Part shown: positions 15,869 through 24,116 of the stretch, one piece after another
How positions within the stretch are numbered: position 1 is the first letter of the stretch
Layout: each line of letters opens with the position of its first letter
Source: an uncultured Clostridia bacterium
GTDB lineage: Bacteria > Bacillota > Clostridia > Christensenellales > CAG-314
Length of the DNA stretch: 38,796 bases
Assembly (NCBI GenBank): GCA_947589685.1
Contig: CANQCN010000010.1
Location: 1-38,796 of the forward strand
Reading direction: 5' to 3'
Translations under genes and position numbers: made by a program
The notes under the pieces: generated by a model
The model's input: only the letters and a program-made list of their open reading frames with translations
What the model was told of the DNA's origin: nothing
The model's database searches: none

Positions 15869-16579
15869 TTATCCGTGTAATTTTTTGTAATTTTGCTGCA
15901 TTGCGGCTATGTCGCCATGCACGTAAAAGCTGTAATAATCGTTGTCGTTGTTGAAAATTATATGTTCCAACAACACCACGTTTATGCTGGCAAGCGCAAA
16001 GTTGAGCTGTTCGGTAAAGCTTATGTCGCTTTCGCTGGGACGACACGCGCCCTTGACGTGACAGTGAAACAACATCACGCCCGCCGCGCCTACGCGTACC
16101 GCCGTGGATACGATCTGCTTTACCTCGACGGGAACATGCTCGTTGCTGACGGAATCGAACACCTCGCGATACATATACTTGGTGGCGTGGTCCAGATACA
16201 CCGCGACTACCCTTTCGTTGTAGCTTTCGGACACAAGCCCGTTTGCATACCGCACGATAGACCGCAGCCCGTCCAAGGACATTCGATTGATCTCGCTGCT
16301 TTTGTAACGGCGCCAAACCTCTTTGAGCATAGCAAGGTTACATGCGGTGACCTCGCTTACGCCGTCTACCGTCATCAATTGCTGCGGCGAAGCGTCCAAC
16401 ACGCCAGCAAGACATCCGAATGCGTCCAGCAGCTTGTGCGCCAGCTTGTTGGTGTCCTTTCGGGGTTGATACTGAAACAACAGCAACTCCAACACCTCGT
16501 GATCCTGAAAGGCAGCCAAGCCTTCTTTCATCATTCTTTCGCGAAGTCGCGCGCGATGTCCGTCGTTTTCGTGAGCCAT
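15869..16579 (-). CDS. radC: RadC family JAB-domain protein
   Basis: Member of the RadC/UPF0758 family; despite its name its role in DNA repair is not established. It has 236 residues from the ATG at 16579 (AAGGA 8 nt upstream). The N-terminal helix-hairpin-helix region (about 55-90, VDGVSEVTACNLAML) is followed by the JAB/MPN metalloprotease-like domain with HCHVKGACRPSESD (172-185), giving ligands His172, His174 and Asp185. The motif differs from the usual HPSG after the second His, having VKG instead. An in-frame ATG at 16711 would add 44 atypical residues. It is first in the radC-gltX-gtrA-degV run. Confidence 0.92.
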   Translation of the reverse strand: MAHENDGHRARLRERMMKEGLAAFQDHEVLELLLFQYQPRKDTNKLAHKLLDAFGCLAGVLDASPQQLMTVDGVSEVTACNLAMLKEVWRRYKSSEINRMSLDGLRSIVRYANGLVSESYNERVVAVYLDHATKYMYREVFDSVSNEHVPVEVKQIVSTAVRVGAAGVMLFHCHVKGACRPSESDISFTEQLNFALASINVVLLEHIIFNNDNDYYSFYVHGDIAAMQQNYKKLHG

Positions 16580-16693
16580 AGTTTTTTCCTTGAAGTATAG
16601 TGAACGCGACAAAATTTTTGCCGCAAGCCTTTTATATGATAGCACATTATTGTGAATTTGTGTATAATATAAGAAACAAAATTTACGTAAAAA

Positions 16694-16726
16694 CGACTTT
16701 ACCCGCGGCATAGTACGGAAAAGTCG
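16694..16726 (+). promoter_or_regulatory. 5'-leader hairpin before the dipeptidase
   Basis: CGACTTT (16694-16700) pairs with AAAGTCG (16720-16726), with CCG/CGG pairs inside. It sits just before the GAGGAG ribosome binding site. A TATAAT at 16663-16668 upstream lacks a convincing -35. Confidence 0.4.
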
Positions 16727-16741
16727 CTTTGAGGAGCAAAA

Positions 16742-18145
16742 ATGACAAAAAAATCATATTCCGTCGGATCGGAAACGGCAACGGGATCGGACGCGCTTGT
16801 GCAAGCGAACGCGTTGTTGGACGAGATGTTTGCGCCCTCCGCCGAAAATTGTTTTGCGGTGGAGGTTTTGAGCAAGGTTTTGCAATTTAACACGGAGAAA
16901 TCCCTACCCGCGCCCGACGCGCCCTTCGGCGAAAACGTAAAAGCGTGCCTGGACTACGTGCTGCAACTTGCGTCGTCCTTCGGCTTGACAGTATACGACT
17001 GCGACGGCTACGCGGGACACGCCGAACTTGTCGGAACGGGCGACGAGGCGTTGGGTATTCTCGGTCACCTTGACGTGGTGCCCGCAAAAGCGGAAGAATG
17101 GATATATCCGCCCTACTCCGCCACGGTAACGGGCGACAAGCTGTATGCGCGCGGCGTTATGGACGACAAAGGTCCAATGATCGCATGTTTGCTTGCGGTA
17201 AAAGCCTTGAAGGACGCGGGCTTTGCGCCCTCCAAAACGGTGCGTTTGATATTCGGCTGCGACGAGGAAAGCGGAATGCAATGCGTGGAACACTACTTTT
17301 CCAAAATGCCCTATCCCACGGTATCCTTTTCTCCCGACGGGGATTTTCCCGTTATCAACCGCGAAAAAGGCATTTATCAATTTGACGTAATATGCGGAAA
17401 ATTGCCAAATGGGGTGCAAATTTCCGCAGGCGAACGCGCAAACGTCGTGCCGTCGCTCTGCGTAGTCACGACGGCGAAACCGCTGGCCGATTGCGGAAAA
17501 CAAACGGTATGCGTCAAAACGTCCGAGGGTTTTACCTACACGTCTACGGGCAAAGCCGCGCACGGCAGCACTCCCGACGAGGGCGTAAACGCAACGCATA
17601 TTTTGCTTAAAGCGCTTGCAAATGCCTATCCCGACAACGAAACCTTGCGCTTTTTGTCCGAAAAAGCGACGGACACAAGCGGAAAGGCGTGGGGGATCGC
17701 GCTGTCCGACAAGGAAAGCGGACGTCTCACATGCAATCTCGGCGTGTTGCGCACCGCGTCGGACGGAACGCTGACGGCGACCGTGGATATTCGCTTCCCC
17801 GTAACCTACGATTGCGCGCAAATGTGCGATCTTCTGCGAGCCAACACCCCCGAAGCGTTCGACATTGTCCCCGCACACATCAGCGAACCGCTGCACGTTC
17901 CCTCCGACAGCGCGTTGGTAACAACTCTTATGGACATATACAATCGCCGTATGGGCGTCAAAATGCAGCCCATTGCAATAGGCGGCGGAACTTACAGCAG
18001 ATGTTTGCCCAATTGCGTGGCTTTCGGTCCGCTGTTTCCCGGCGAAGAACAAACGATACATATGCCTAACGAGTGCGTTTCTTTGAACAACCTGCGCACT
18101 ATGACGGAATTGTATCTCGAAGCCATTTACCGCCTGTCTCGGTGA
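16742..18145 (+). CDS. pepV: M20-family dipeptidase (PepV/Sapep type)
   Basis: Zinc-dependent cytoplasmic dipeptidase that finishes the breakdown of imported peptides. It has 467 residues, usual length for PepV. Metal and catalytic residues: LGHLDVVPA (His109, Asp111), GVMDDKGP (Asp141), CDEESG (catalytic Glu175, ligand Glu176), SPDGDFPV (Asp199/Asp201) and a C-terminal His in TIHMPNE. A lid domain lies about 220-340, and GGGTYSRCLPN is present. The ATG has GAGGAG 6 nt upstream. It is monocistronic with a terminator. It sits just beyond the opp operon in convergent orientation, a sensible functional neighbour though not co-transcribed. Confidence 0.93.
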   Translation: MTKKSYSVGSETATGSDALVQANALLDEMFAPSAENCFAVEVLSKVLQFNTEKSLPAPDAPFGENVKACLDYVLQLASSFGLTVYDCDGYAGHAELVGTGDEALGILGHLDVVPAKAEEWIYPPYSATVTGDKLYARGVMDDKGPMIACLLAVKALKDAGFAPSKTVRLIFGCDEESGMQCVEHYFSKMPYPTVSFSPDGDFPVINREKGIYQFDVICGKLPNGVQISAGERANVVPSLCVVTTAKPLADCGKQTVCVKTSEGFTYTSTGKAAHGSTPDEGVNATHILLKALANAYPDNETLRFLSEKATDTSGKAWGIALSDKESGRLTCNLGVLRTASDGTLTATVDIRFPVTYDCAQMCDLLRANTPEAFDIVPAHISEPLHVPSDSALVTTLMDIYNRRMGVKMQPIAIGGGTYSRCLPNCVAFGPLFPGEEQTIHMPNECVSLNNLRTMTELYLEAIYRLSR

Positions 18146-18263
18146 GGGGCAAAAAAGCAACGGTGAGCCGACAAATAAACAAGTTGCAACAAACGGGCGC
18201 AGTCCAACATATATTCGGACAAAGACGATCGATGAAATACAGTCAAGAACAAGACGATAAAAC

Positions 18264-18299
18264 AAAAGACCGAAGAGCGACAAGCTTTTCGGTCTTTTT
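18264..18299 (+). terminator. Terminator of the dipeptidase gene
   Basis: AAAAGACCGAA (18264-18274) pairs perfectly with TTCGGTCTTTT (18288-18298), followed by T. It is about 120 nt behind the stop; the stretch between shows nothing else. Confidence 0.8.
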
Positions 18300-18346
18300 G
18301 CATAGTATAGGCGCGCTGCGCTGTTGCAGATGGGGAGGGTTGTTAG

Positions 18347-18554
18347 GTGAAGTTTCGCGCGTTACGCGAAGTGAAGTACGCGCAAGCGCGTGTGAAGTAT
18401 TTCGACATTCGTCGAAATGTGAAGTTTTGCGGCTACGCCGCAAAGTTGAGGTCGGGACATCAGTTAAACGAGCGGGCTTGTTACCATTCGGACTGTGATT
18501 GGTGATAAAATAGGTAGATTGAATTAAGATTTGCTTTTTTATCCCTCTTCCACC
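18347..18554 (+). repeat. GTGAAG-linked hairpin array, copy 1
   Basis: Four GTGAAG linkers (18347, 18371, 18392, 18419) each precede a hairpin with its own arms: TTCGCG/CGCGAA (18354-18370), ACGCGC/GCGCGT (18378-18391), ATTTCGAC/GTCGAAAT (18399-18418) and TTTGCGGC/GCCGCAAA (18426-18444). The array ends in GTTGAGGTCGGGACATC (18445-18461) and a tail of about 93 bp, ending CCCTCTTCCACC, that is also conserved in the copy at 38452-38660. Non-coding as far as I can see. Confidence 0.85.
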
Positions 18555-18681
18555 GCTTACGCGGTCCCCCTTCCCCGTAAATCTCGTTGCACTCGATTGA
18601 CGGGGACGGTTAAATGTTAATGTTATGAACTTTGTCTCCGCGAATGGGGGTGGGCGGCGGGGGCGTGGATACGGTGGGTCT

Positions 18682-19052
18682 ACCGGGAGCGAGTATGTCC
18701 CCATGCAAAATAATCTGCAACAAGTGTGCCACACCAAGTCTCGACTATGTCGCTAAACGGTGTGGCACACGCAGTAAAGCAATTTTATATAAAGTCCGTC
18801 CTTATTTCACTAGGAGCGAGTGCGTCGCGACTCAAAATAATCTGCAACGAGGGCGTAGCCCGAAGCGAAGCCTTTTTGAGCGCGACCGCACAAGCGACTC
18901 CCTTTTTGCAGGGAATATGCGAGCGACTTAGTTTCAAACAATGCCACGTCCTTGTTCTACCGGGAGCGAGGGTGTTCGGTGCAAAACAATCTGCAACGAG
19001 CGCACGCAGTGCGCGAAGCGAAGCCGTTTTGCACCGAATACCCGATGCGACT
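18682..19052 (-). repeat. Modular inverted-repeat element, copy B
   Basis: Opposite-strand relative of 2224-2516, in the same orientation relative to the gene it follows. Read from the opp operon end: module 1 has the same GGTGCAAAAC/GTTTTGCACC arms as copy A (18973-19036). Module 2 (18824-18885) keeps the core CTTCGCTTCG, a hairpin and CTCGTTGCAGATT but has different arms (CTCAAAA with TTTTGAG). Module 3 has GTGTGCCACACC/GGTGTGGCACAC (18724-18770). The linkers resemble GTAGAACAAGGACG and GTGAAATAAGGACG. It begins 1-2 bases beyond the stop codon of the 82-residue gene. The stretch 18555-18681 is partly GC-rich and unassigned. Confidence 0.8.
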
Positions 19053-19053
19053 T

Positions 19054-19302
19054 TTAGTGCAGCCACAAATATATGATGACTGCGGTAAGCGCGAAAGCAA
19101 GTATCGTCACCAGCACGAAGGGCAATATGGCGCGGTATCCGCCGAAGATCATCGCCAAACGCTCGCGAAAACGAGGACGATCGGGATCGTTCTTCTTTTT
19201 GCGGTCGGTACGGTTGGGGTTATACCAGGGCATACCCTCGACGTTCATATTCACTATCGTGCGGCCGTCGTCGTAAATATCTTGCTTTTTTTCTTTTTTC
19301 AC
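19054..19302 (-). CDS. Small single-span membrane protein at the end of the opp operon
   Basis: Unrecognised family; 82 residues from a GTG at 19302 with AAAGGA 9 nt upstream. Residues 1-55 are hydrophilic and basic, with DIYDDGRTIVNMNVEGMPWY at 8-27 (a DDGRTI motif) followed by KKKND and RPRFRERL. One membrane span lies at about 60-80, ending LWLH. The predicted form is N-terminus in the cytoplasm with a C-terminal anchor. It starts 4 nt after the oppF stop, so it is part of the operon and could be an accessory subunit or regulator of the transporter (inference). Confidence 0.78.
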   Translation of the reverse strand: MKKEKKQDIYDDGRTIVNMNVEGMPWYNPNRTDRKKKNDPDRPRFRERLAMIFGGYRAILPFVLVTILAFALTAVIIYLWLH

Positions 19303-19306
19303 TATG

Positions 19307-20404
19307 TTATTCCTTTGATTCGGGGGTCGTTGCTGTATCCGCCGCGTCTGCCGAACGGTCATCGGCGACGTCGAGGCTTTCGACCGTTGCGGTTGCGCAG
19401 GGGTCGTTGTAAAGGTGACAAGCCACGCAGTGTCCGCCGCCCACATCGCGCAGCTCAGGCGTGACCTGCGAGCAAATGTCCATACACTGCTTGCAGCGCG
19501 TGTGAAACTTGCAGCCCTTGGGCGGGTTGACGGGGCTGGGAATGTCCCCTTCGAGAATGATGCGCTTGACGTGATAGCGCGGGTCGGGCACGGGCACGGC
19601 GGAAAGCAGCGCCTTGGTGTAGGGGTGAAGAGGATCGCCGAAAAGATCTTCCTTGGAGGCGTACTCCATCATGCTGCCCAGATACATAACGCCGACGTGA
19701 GTGGAGATATGCTCCACCACCGACAGGTCGTGCGAAATAAACATATAGGTGAGTTCGTCCTGCATTTGCAACGTTTTGAGCAAATTGACTATCTGCGCCT
19801 GAATGGACACGTCCAACGCCGAAACAGGCTCGTCGCAAACGATAAACTTCGGCTTGACGGCAAGCGCACGCGCAATACAGATACGCTGCCGCTGACCGCC
19901 GCTGAATTCGTGCGGATAACGTTCGTAGTAAAAGTCCTGCAAACCGCATTTGCGCATTATCTCGATGACGTAATCTTTAAGCTCCGTTTTCGGCACGATG
20001 TTGTGTACCTTGACAGCCTCGCCGATAATGTCGCCTACGGGCGCGCGCGGGGGCAAGCTGGAATAGGGGTCCTGAAAGATGATCTGCATTTGCGGGCGCA
20101 TAGGGCGCAGCCGAGACTTGCTCATTGCGGATATTTCCAGCCCGTCGAATATCACCCGCCCGTCCGTTGCGGGTTGAAGCTGCAACACGGTGCGTCCGAG
20201 GGTGGTTTTGCCACAGCCGGACTCGCCCACTATGCCGAGCGTGCTGCCGCGCGGAACGGTAAAGGACACGTCGTCCACCGCTTTGAGCCAGGCGTTGGTT
20301 TTGCCGAAAAAGTTGCGACCCGCGGGGAAATATTTTTTAAGGTTACGCACCTCCAACACATTGTTCGGGTCGAAGTCGGCAACGGTAAAATCTTTTTTAC
20401 TCAT
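19307..20404 (-). CDS. oppF: Oligopeptide ABC transporter ATP-binding protein OppF
   Basis: One of two ATPases powering oligopeptide import. It has 365 residues. Walker A GESGCGKT is at 60-67, Q-loop Gln111 in IIFQDPYSSL, signature FSGGQRQ at 167-173, Walker B FIVCDEP at 187-193. The C-terminal oligopeptide region has a cysteine cluster (GCKFHTRCKQCMDIC) and later CVACH, like the [4Fe-4S] site known in a DppD homologue. The tail after it is alanine/threonine-rich. The ATG lies within the last codons of oppD (8-nt overlap), with the AAGGAGG ribosome binding site inside oppD. Confidence 0.95.
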   Translation of the reverse strand: MSKKDFTVADFDPNNVLEVRNLKKYFPAGRNFFGKTNAWLKAVDDVSFTVPRGSTLGIVGESGCGKTTLGRTVLQLQPATDGRVIFDGLEISAMSKSRLRPMRPQMQIIFQDPYSSLPPRAPVGDIIGEAVKVHNIVPKTELKDYVIEIMRKCGLQDFYYERYPHEFSGGQRQRICIARALAVKPKFIVCDEPVSALDVSIQAQIVNLLKTLQMQDELTYMFISHDLSVVEHISTHVGVMYLGSMMEYASKEDLFGDPLHPYTKALLSAVPVPDPRYHVKRIILEGDIPSPVNPPKGCKFHTRCKQCMDICSQVTPELRDVGGGHCVACHLYNDPCATATVESLDVADDRSADAADTATTPESKE

Positions 20405-21812
20405 CTTTTCCCTCCTTTTGCTCGGACAAAGCGCGGTAGCATGCCACAAAATGGGTGTCCGACACCTGCACGAGCGGCGGATAATCGCCGTTGCAAGCGT
20501 CGATACAGCTTTGACAGCGGTCCTTGAAATAGCAGTAATCGGGCATATCTATCGGGTTGGGGACCTGCCCCGGAATGCTGTAAAGCCAATCCGTCTTTTG
20601 GTTTACGACGGGCTTGCTCTTTTGCAAGCCGACGGTGTAGGGGTGCATTGGACGGTAGAAAATATCCTCGACGGTGCCCTTTTCCACGATACGTCCCGCA
20701 TACATAACGACGACGTAATCCGCCATGCCGGCAATAACGCCCAAGTCGTGCGTGATGAGCATGATACTGCCGTGGATCTTTTCCTTGACGTTCTTCAACA
20801 GCTCCAATATCTGCGCCTGAATGGTCACGTCCAAAGCCGTCGTCGGTTCGTCGGCGATTATCAGCCGCGGATTGCAGGACAACGCCATGGCTATCATCAC
20901 CCTTTGGCGCATGCCGCCGGAAAGCTCGTGAGGATATTTTTTGTACACCATCTCTCCCTCGGCGATGCCGACAAGTCGCAACATCTCGATACTGCGCGCC
21001 TTGGCGCTTTCGCGAGTGGCTCCCGGAACGTGCAAAAGCACGACCTCGTCCATTTGATTGCCCACCGTAAACACGGGATTGAGGCTGGTCATAGGCTCTT
21101 GAAAGATCATTGCGATCTCTTTGCCGCGGATCTTGCGCATTTGCGAGGTGGGCATTTTGGCTACGTCGTAGGTCTTTGGCTCGCGCTCGAACGCGGGAAA
21201 TCCGTTTTCGTCGACCGCTTGCACCTTTTCCATAACGGGTTCGCCGTTTTTGTCCTTTTTGACGTTGCCCTTTTTGTCGGTGACGGGACGGGTCAGCACG
21301 ACGGGCTCGCCCTTTTCGTCCGTAAGAGTGTTGCCGTTCTCATCCTTGGCGTATTCGTATATGGGTATCGGTTTGCCGTCCTCGCCGTAGACGAAATCGC
21401 TTGTTTGAAAACGTATCGAGCCTTCCACGATCTGTCCTTGGGGAGCTTGCACAAGCTGCATCAACGACAGGCTCGTGACGCTTTTTCCGCAGCCGGACTC
21501 GCCGACAACGCCCACCACGGAGCCTTGCGGTATCTCGAACGATACCCCGTCCACGGATTTGACAACGCCGCTGTCGGTAAAAAAGTAGGTGTGCAGATTG
21601 TCAAATTCCACGATATTGTTTGGATCGCGCATTTCGGTCGTGTATTCCGATTCGTCCGCTTTGCGCTTTTTGTTCTTTTCCAAACGGGAAATTATACGGC
21701 TGTTGGTACGCGAAATGATACGACCTTCCTTTGCGGAAATGTAGTGCGAATCCTTTCTGCCGACGCCTTGATAGCCTTCCTCGATTTGCTGTAAAATAGT
21801 TTTGTCGCTCAT
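20397..21812 (-). CDS. oppD: Oligopeptide ABC transporter ATP-binding protein OppD with an internal insertion
   Basis: Second ATPase of the importer. It has 471 residues, against about 330-360 for typical OppD. A charged N-terminal extension fills 1-65. Walker A GESGCGKS is at 104-111, Q-loop Gln238 in [12 protein letters not shown], signature LSGGMRQ at 297-303, Walker B LIIADEP at 317-323. Between GSIRF (131-135) and SQMRKIRG (223-230) lie about 80 extra residues with repeated DENGN/DEKGEPV and DKKGN/DKNGEPV units. The C-terminal cysteine cluster [14 protein letters not shown] resembles the iron-sulfur site of a DppD homologue. The start ATG (GAGGTG upstream) is 7 nt from the oppC stop. All catalytic motifs are intact. 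Confidence 0.93.
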   Translation of the reverse strand: MSDKTILQQIEEGYQGVGRKDSHYISAKEGRIISRTNSRIISRLEKNKKRKADESEYTTEMRDPNNIVEFDNLHTYFFTDSGVVKSVDGVSFEIPQGSVVGVVGESGCGKSVTSLSLMQLVQAPQGQIVEGSIRFQTSDFVYGEDGKPIPIYEYAKDENGNTLTDEKGEPVVLTRPVTDKKGNVKKDKNGEPVMEKVQAVDENGFPAFEREPKTYDVAKMPTSQMRKIRGKEIAMIFQEPMTSLNPVFTVGNQMDEVVLLHVPGATRESAKARSIEMLRLVGIAEGEMVYKKYPHELSGGMRQRVMIAMALSCNPRLIIADEPTTALDVTIQAQILELLKNVKEKIHGSIMLITHDLGVIAGMADYVVVMYAGRIVEKGTVEDIFYRPMHPYTVGLQKSKPVVNQKTDWLYSIPGQVPNPIDMPDYCYFKDRCQSCIDACNGDYPPLVQVSDTHFVACYRALSEQKEGKDE

Positions 21813-21819
21813 AGTCACC

Positions 21820-22986
21820 TCACCGTTTCATCTTGGGATCCAACGCGTCGCGCAAGCCGTCGCCGAGGAAGTTGAAGCCCAACACCGCCAACACGATACA
21901 AATACCAGCGGGTACCCAAATGAAAGGATAATTTTTGAGTACTTCGTTGTTGGTGGCGCTGTTGACCATACGTCCCCAGGACGCAACATCCAACGGGAAG
22001 CCCAGACCGAGGTAGCCGAGAGTGGCTTCGTAAAGTACCATATTGCCCAAGCCGAGCGTCATTACCACTATCAACTGCGGAATTATGTTGGGAACAAGGT
22101 GCTTGAATATCTTGCGCGGAGCGGACAGTCCCAAAGCGTCCGCAGCCACCATATACTCCTGCTCGCGCAAAAACAGTATCTGACCTCTTACAAGACGCGC
22201 AATGCCCGTCCAATCGATGAGCGTAAGTAATCCCATCAAATAGTAGATACGCTGCTCCTGCGCGATCTCCATACTCTCCAAAAGCGCGGAAAGTATCAGC
22301 ATGATGGGCAAGCTCGGCACGCAGTTGATAACGTCCACGATACGCATAATGATCTGATCCGCCCACTTGCCCACATATCCGGCAATGGAGCCCATCACTA
22401 TGCCCAACGAAACATACAATATCACGGTGAAAAAGCTGAGCGAAATGGATTTCTGCCCGCCGTACATAAGACGCGTAAACACGTCTCGTCCGTTTTCGTC
22501 GGTGCCGAGCAAATGCAGTCTGTTGCCGTGTTCCTCGTCGCTGCGAGTGAATGGATAGGCGTTTTTGTTGACATTTCCGACAAAGGTCGTCATTTCGTAG
22601 ACGGTGTATTCGTTGCCGTCCGCGTCTTTGACGGAGATCTCGCGATAGTTGTAGGAGGTGACCTGCGTGTAGTCTATCTCCGACTCGCCCCAAGGCGTAA
22701 ACAGCGGTCCGACAAAGATGAACAGCAGCAACGCCGCGATCATGCCAAGTCCCACCAAGGACAGCTTGGAGCGGAAAAAGCGGCGCAACACCAAACGCGT
22801 GGGCGAAAGCACGCGCACGCTGTCGGCGAGGCTGACGTTTTCGGAGCTTGTCGCCGCTGCCTTTTGAGGACGTTTGGCGCGCAATACAAGGTACACCGTC
22901 ACGCCTATCGCGACGGCGACGATCACAACGGAGAGGACAACGAGCGTCGCCACCGCGGCTTTACTCAATGCAAGCAAACTCGTCAT
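21820..22986 (-). CDS. oppC: Oligopeptide ABC transporter permease OppC
   Basis: Inner permease subunit of the importer. It has 388 residues, longer than the usual 300. The permease body has the OppC N-terminal signature (SPTRLVLRRFFRSKLSLVGL, about 61-80), HLLGTDENGRDVFTRLMYG, and the EAA-type loop AADALGLSAPRKIFKHLVPN that contacts the ATPases. Additional parts are an N-terminal membrane span (about 9-36) before the normal first span, and a loop of about 50 residues (YREISVKDADGNEYTVYEM onward) outside the membrane. The ATG has GGAGGG 5 nt upstream. Confidence 0.93.
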   Translation of the reverse strand: MTSLLALSKAAVATLVVLSVVIVAVAIGVTVYLVLRAKRPQKAAATSSENVSLADSVRVLSPTRLVLRRFFRSKLSLVGLGMIAALLLFIFVGPLFTPWGESEIDYTQVTSYNYREISVKDADGNEYTVYEMTTFVGNVNKNAYPFTRSDEEHGNRLHLLGTDENGRDVFTRLMYGGQKSISLSFFTVILYVSLGIVMGSIAGYVGKWADQIIMRIVDVINCVPSLPIMLILSALLESMEIAQEQRIYYLMGLLTLIDWTGIARLVRGQILFLREQEYMVAADALGLSAPRKIFKHLVPNIIPQLIVVMTLGLGNMVLYEATLGYLGLGFPLDVASWGRMVNSATNNEVLKNYPFIWVPAGICIVLAVLGFNFLGDGLRDALDPKMKR

Positions 22987-23032
22987 AGCGTTCCCTCCGA
23001 CAATATCTTTCTATCCGATAAGTACATCATAG

Positions 23033-24025
23033 CTATTTCCCCAACTTGATACGCGGATCGACCAGCACGTAAGCTATATCGGACAGCAAGGTGCCTATGA
23101 CCGTCAATATTGCCAAAAACATTTCGTAGCCCATAATGAACGGAATGTCGCCCACCACCAATGCGTCGTAGGCAAGCTTGCCTATGCCGGGCAGAGAAAA
23201 AACGTTTTCCAATATCATGGCGCCGCCGAAAAGGCTGGGCAAAACGCCCGCCATCATCGTCACCATAGGGATCATTGTGTTGCGGAATACGTGTTTGTAC
23301 ACTACCGTCTTTTCGGACAGACCTTTGGCTCGCGCCGTGCGAATGTAGTCGGCGTTGAGTACTTCCAGCGTGTTTGTGCGCGTGTGACGCATCGTGCCGC
23401 CTACGGACAGTATCACCAGCGTTGCCATAGGCAAAATGCAGTGATACACCTGGTCGAGAAAACGCGAAAATCCCTCGTTGAGGGTAGTTGCGTCTTCAAG
23501 TCCCTGTTGGGGAAACCAACCGAGGTCCACTGCGAATATCTTGATAAGCGCCGTTGCCAAAAAGAAGCCCGGCAAGGATATGCCTATCATTGTAAAAGTA
23601 GTTACGCTGTAATCCAACACGCTGTACTGCTTGACTGCCGATTTGATACCGAGCGGTATCGCGATAAGATACACCAAAATGTACGCCAACACCGCTATGA
23701 TGAAAGATACCCACATCGACCTGCCGATAACCTTTGCCACCGGCTCGCTGTACTTGAAGGAAATGCCGAGGTCTCCCTTCAACGCATTTCCCAGCCAGCC
23801 GAAATACCCCTTGACAATGCCGCCGAAAGAATTGTCGGCAATGCCGTAGAGCTCCTTCATACGCTGAATGTCATCTTCGCTGACCGTGCCTTGATTGAGC
23901 ATTGGCAGCAATTTGTTTTCGACGTAGTCGTTGGGCAAAAGTCTCACCAGACCGTAGATCAGCATGGATACAAGCAACAGAACGAGTATCGAATACAGTA
24001 TTCTCTTGATTATGTACTTTGCCAT
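23033..24025 (-). CDS. oppB: Oligopeptide ABC transporter permease OppB
   Basis: First permease subunit of the importer. It has 330 residues, usual length. It starts KYIIKRILYSILVLLLVSM (span 1), then has DLGISFKYSEPV in the first outer loop, and the EAA loop RTARAKGLSEKTVVYKHVFRN (about 237-257). It ends in DPRIKLGK, typical of the family. It is separated from oppA by 91 nt containing a strong hairpin, and from oppC by 46 nt. The ribosome binding site is weak. Confidence 0.95.
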   Translation of the reverse strand: MAKYIIKRILYSILVLLLVSMLIYGLVRLLPNDYVENKLLPMLNQGTVSEDDIQRMKELYGIADNSFGGIVKGYFGWLGNALKGDLGISFKYSEPVAKVIGRSMWVSFIIAVLAYILVYLIAIPLGIKSAVKQYSVLDYSVTTFTMIGISLPGFFLATALIKIFAVDLGWFPQQGLEDATTLNEGFSRFLDQVYHCILPMATLVILSVGGTMRHTRTNTLEVLNADYIRTARAKGLSEKTVVYKHVFRNTMIPMVTMMAGVLPSLFGGAMILENVFSLPGIGKLAYDALVVGDIPFIMGYEMFLAILTVIGTLLSDIAYVLVDPRIKLGK

Positions 24026-24069
24026 AGTGCTTTGTCAGTTACTCCGAAAAAATTAGTTGAATTTGCTGC

Positions 24070-24101
24070 GTCGCTCCGCCCCGTTTTCGGGACGGAGCGA
24101 C
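24070..24101 (-). promoter_or_regulatory. Strong intercistronic hairpin between oppA and oppB
   Basis: GTCGCTCCG (24070-24078) with CGGAGCGAC (24093-24101), one mismatch, then CCCG-TTTT-CGGG. There is no T-run next to it. Such hairpins behind binding-protein genes usually protect the upstream mRNA or partly stop transcription, giving more binding protein than permease (inference from malE/malF-type operons). Confidence 0.7.
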
Positions 24102-24116
24102 AAGGTTTGAAATTGA

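Noticed and set aside
18347-18461. CRISPR array
   Set aside because: The 6-base linker is too short for a CRISPR repeat, the intervening pieces are palindromes of uneven length, and no cas genes are present.
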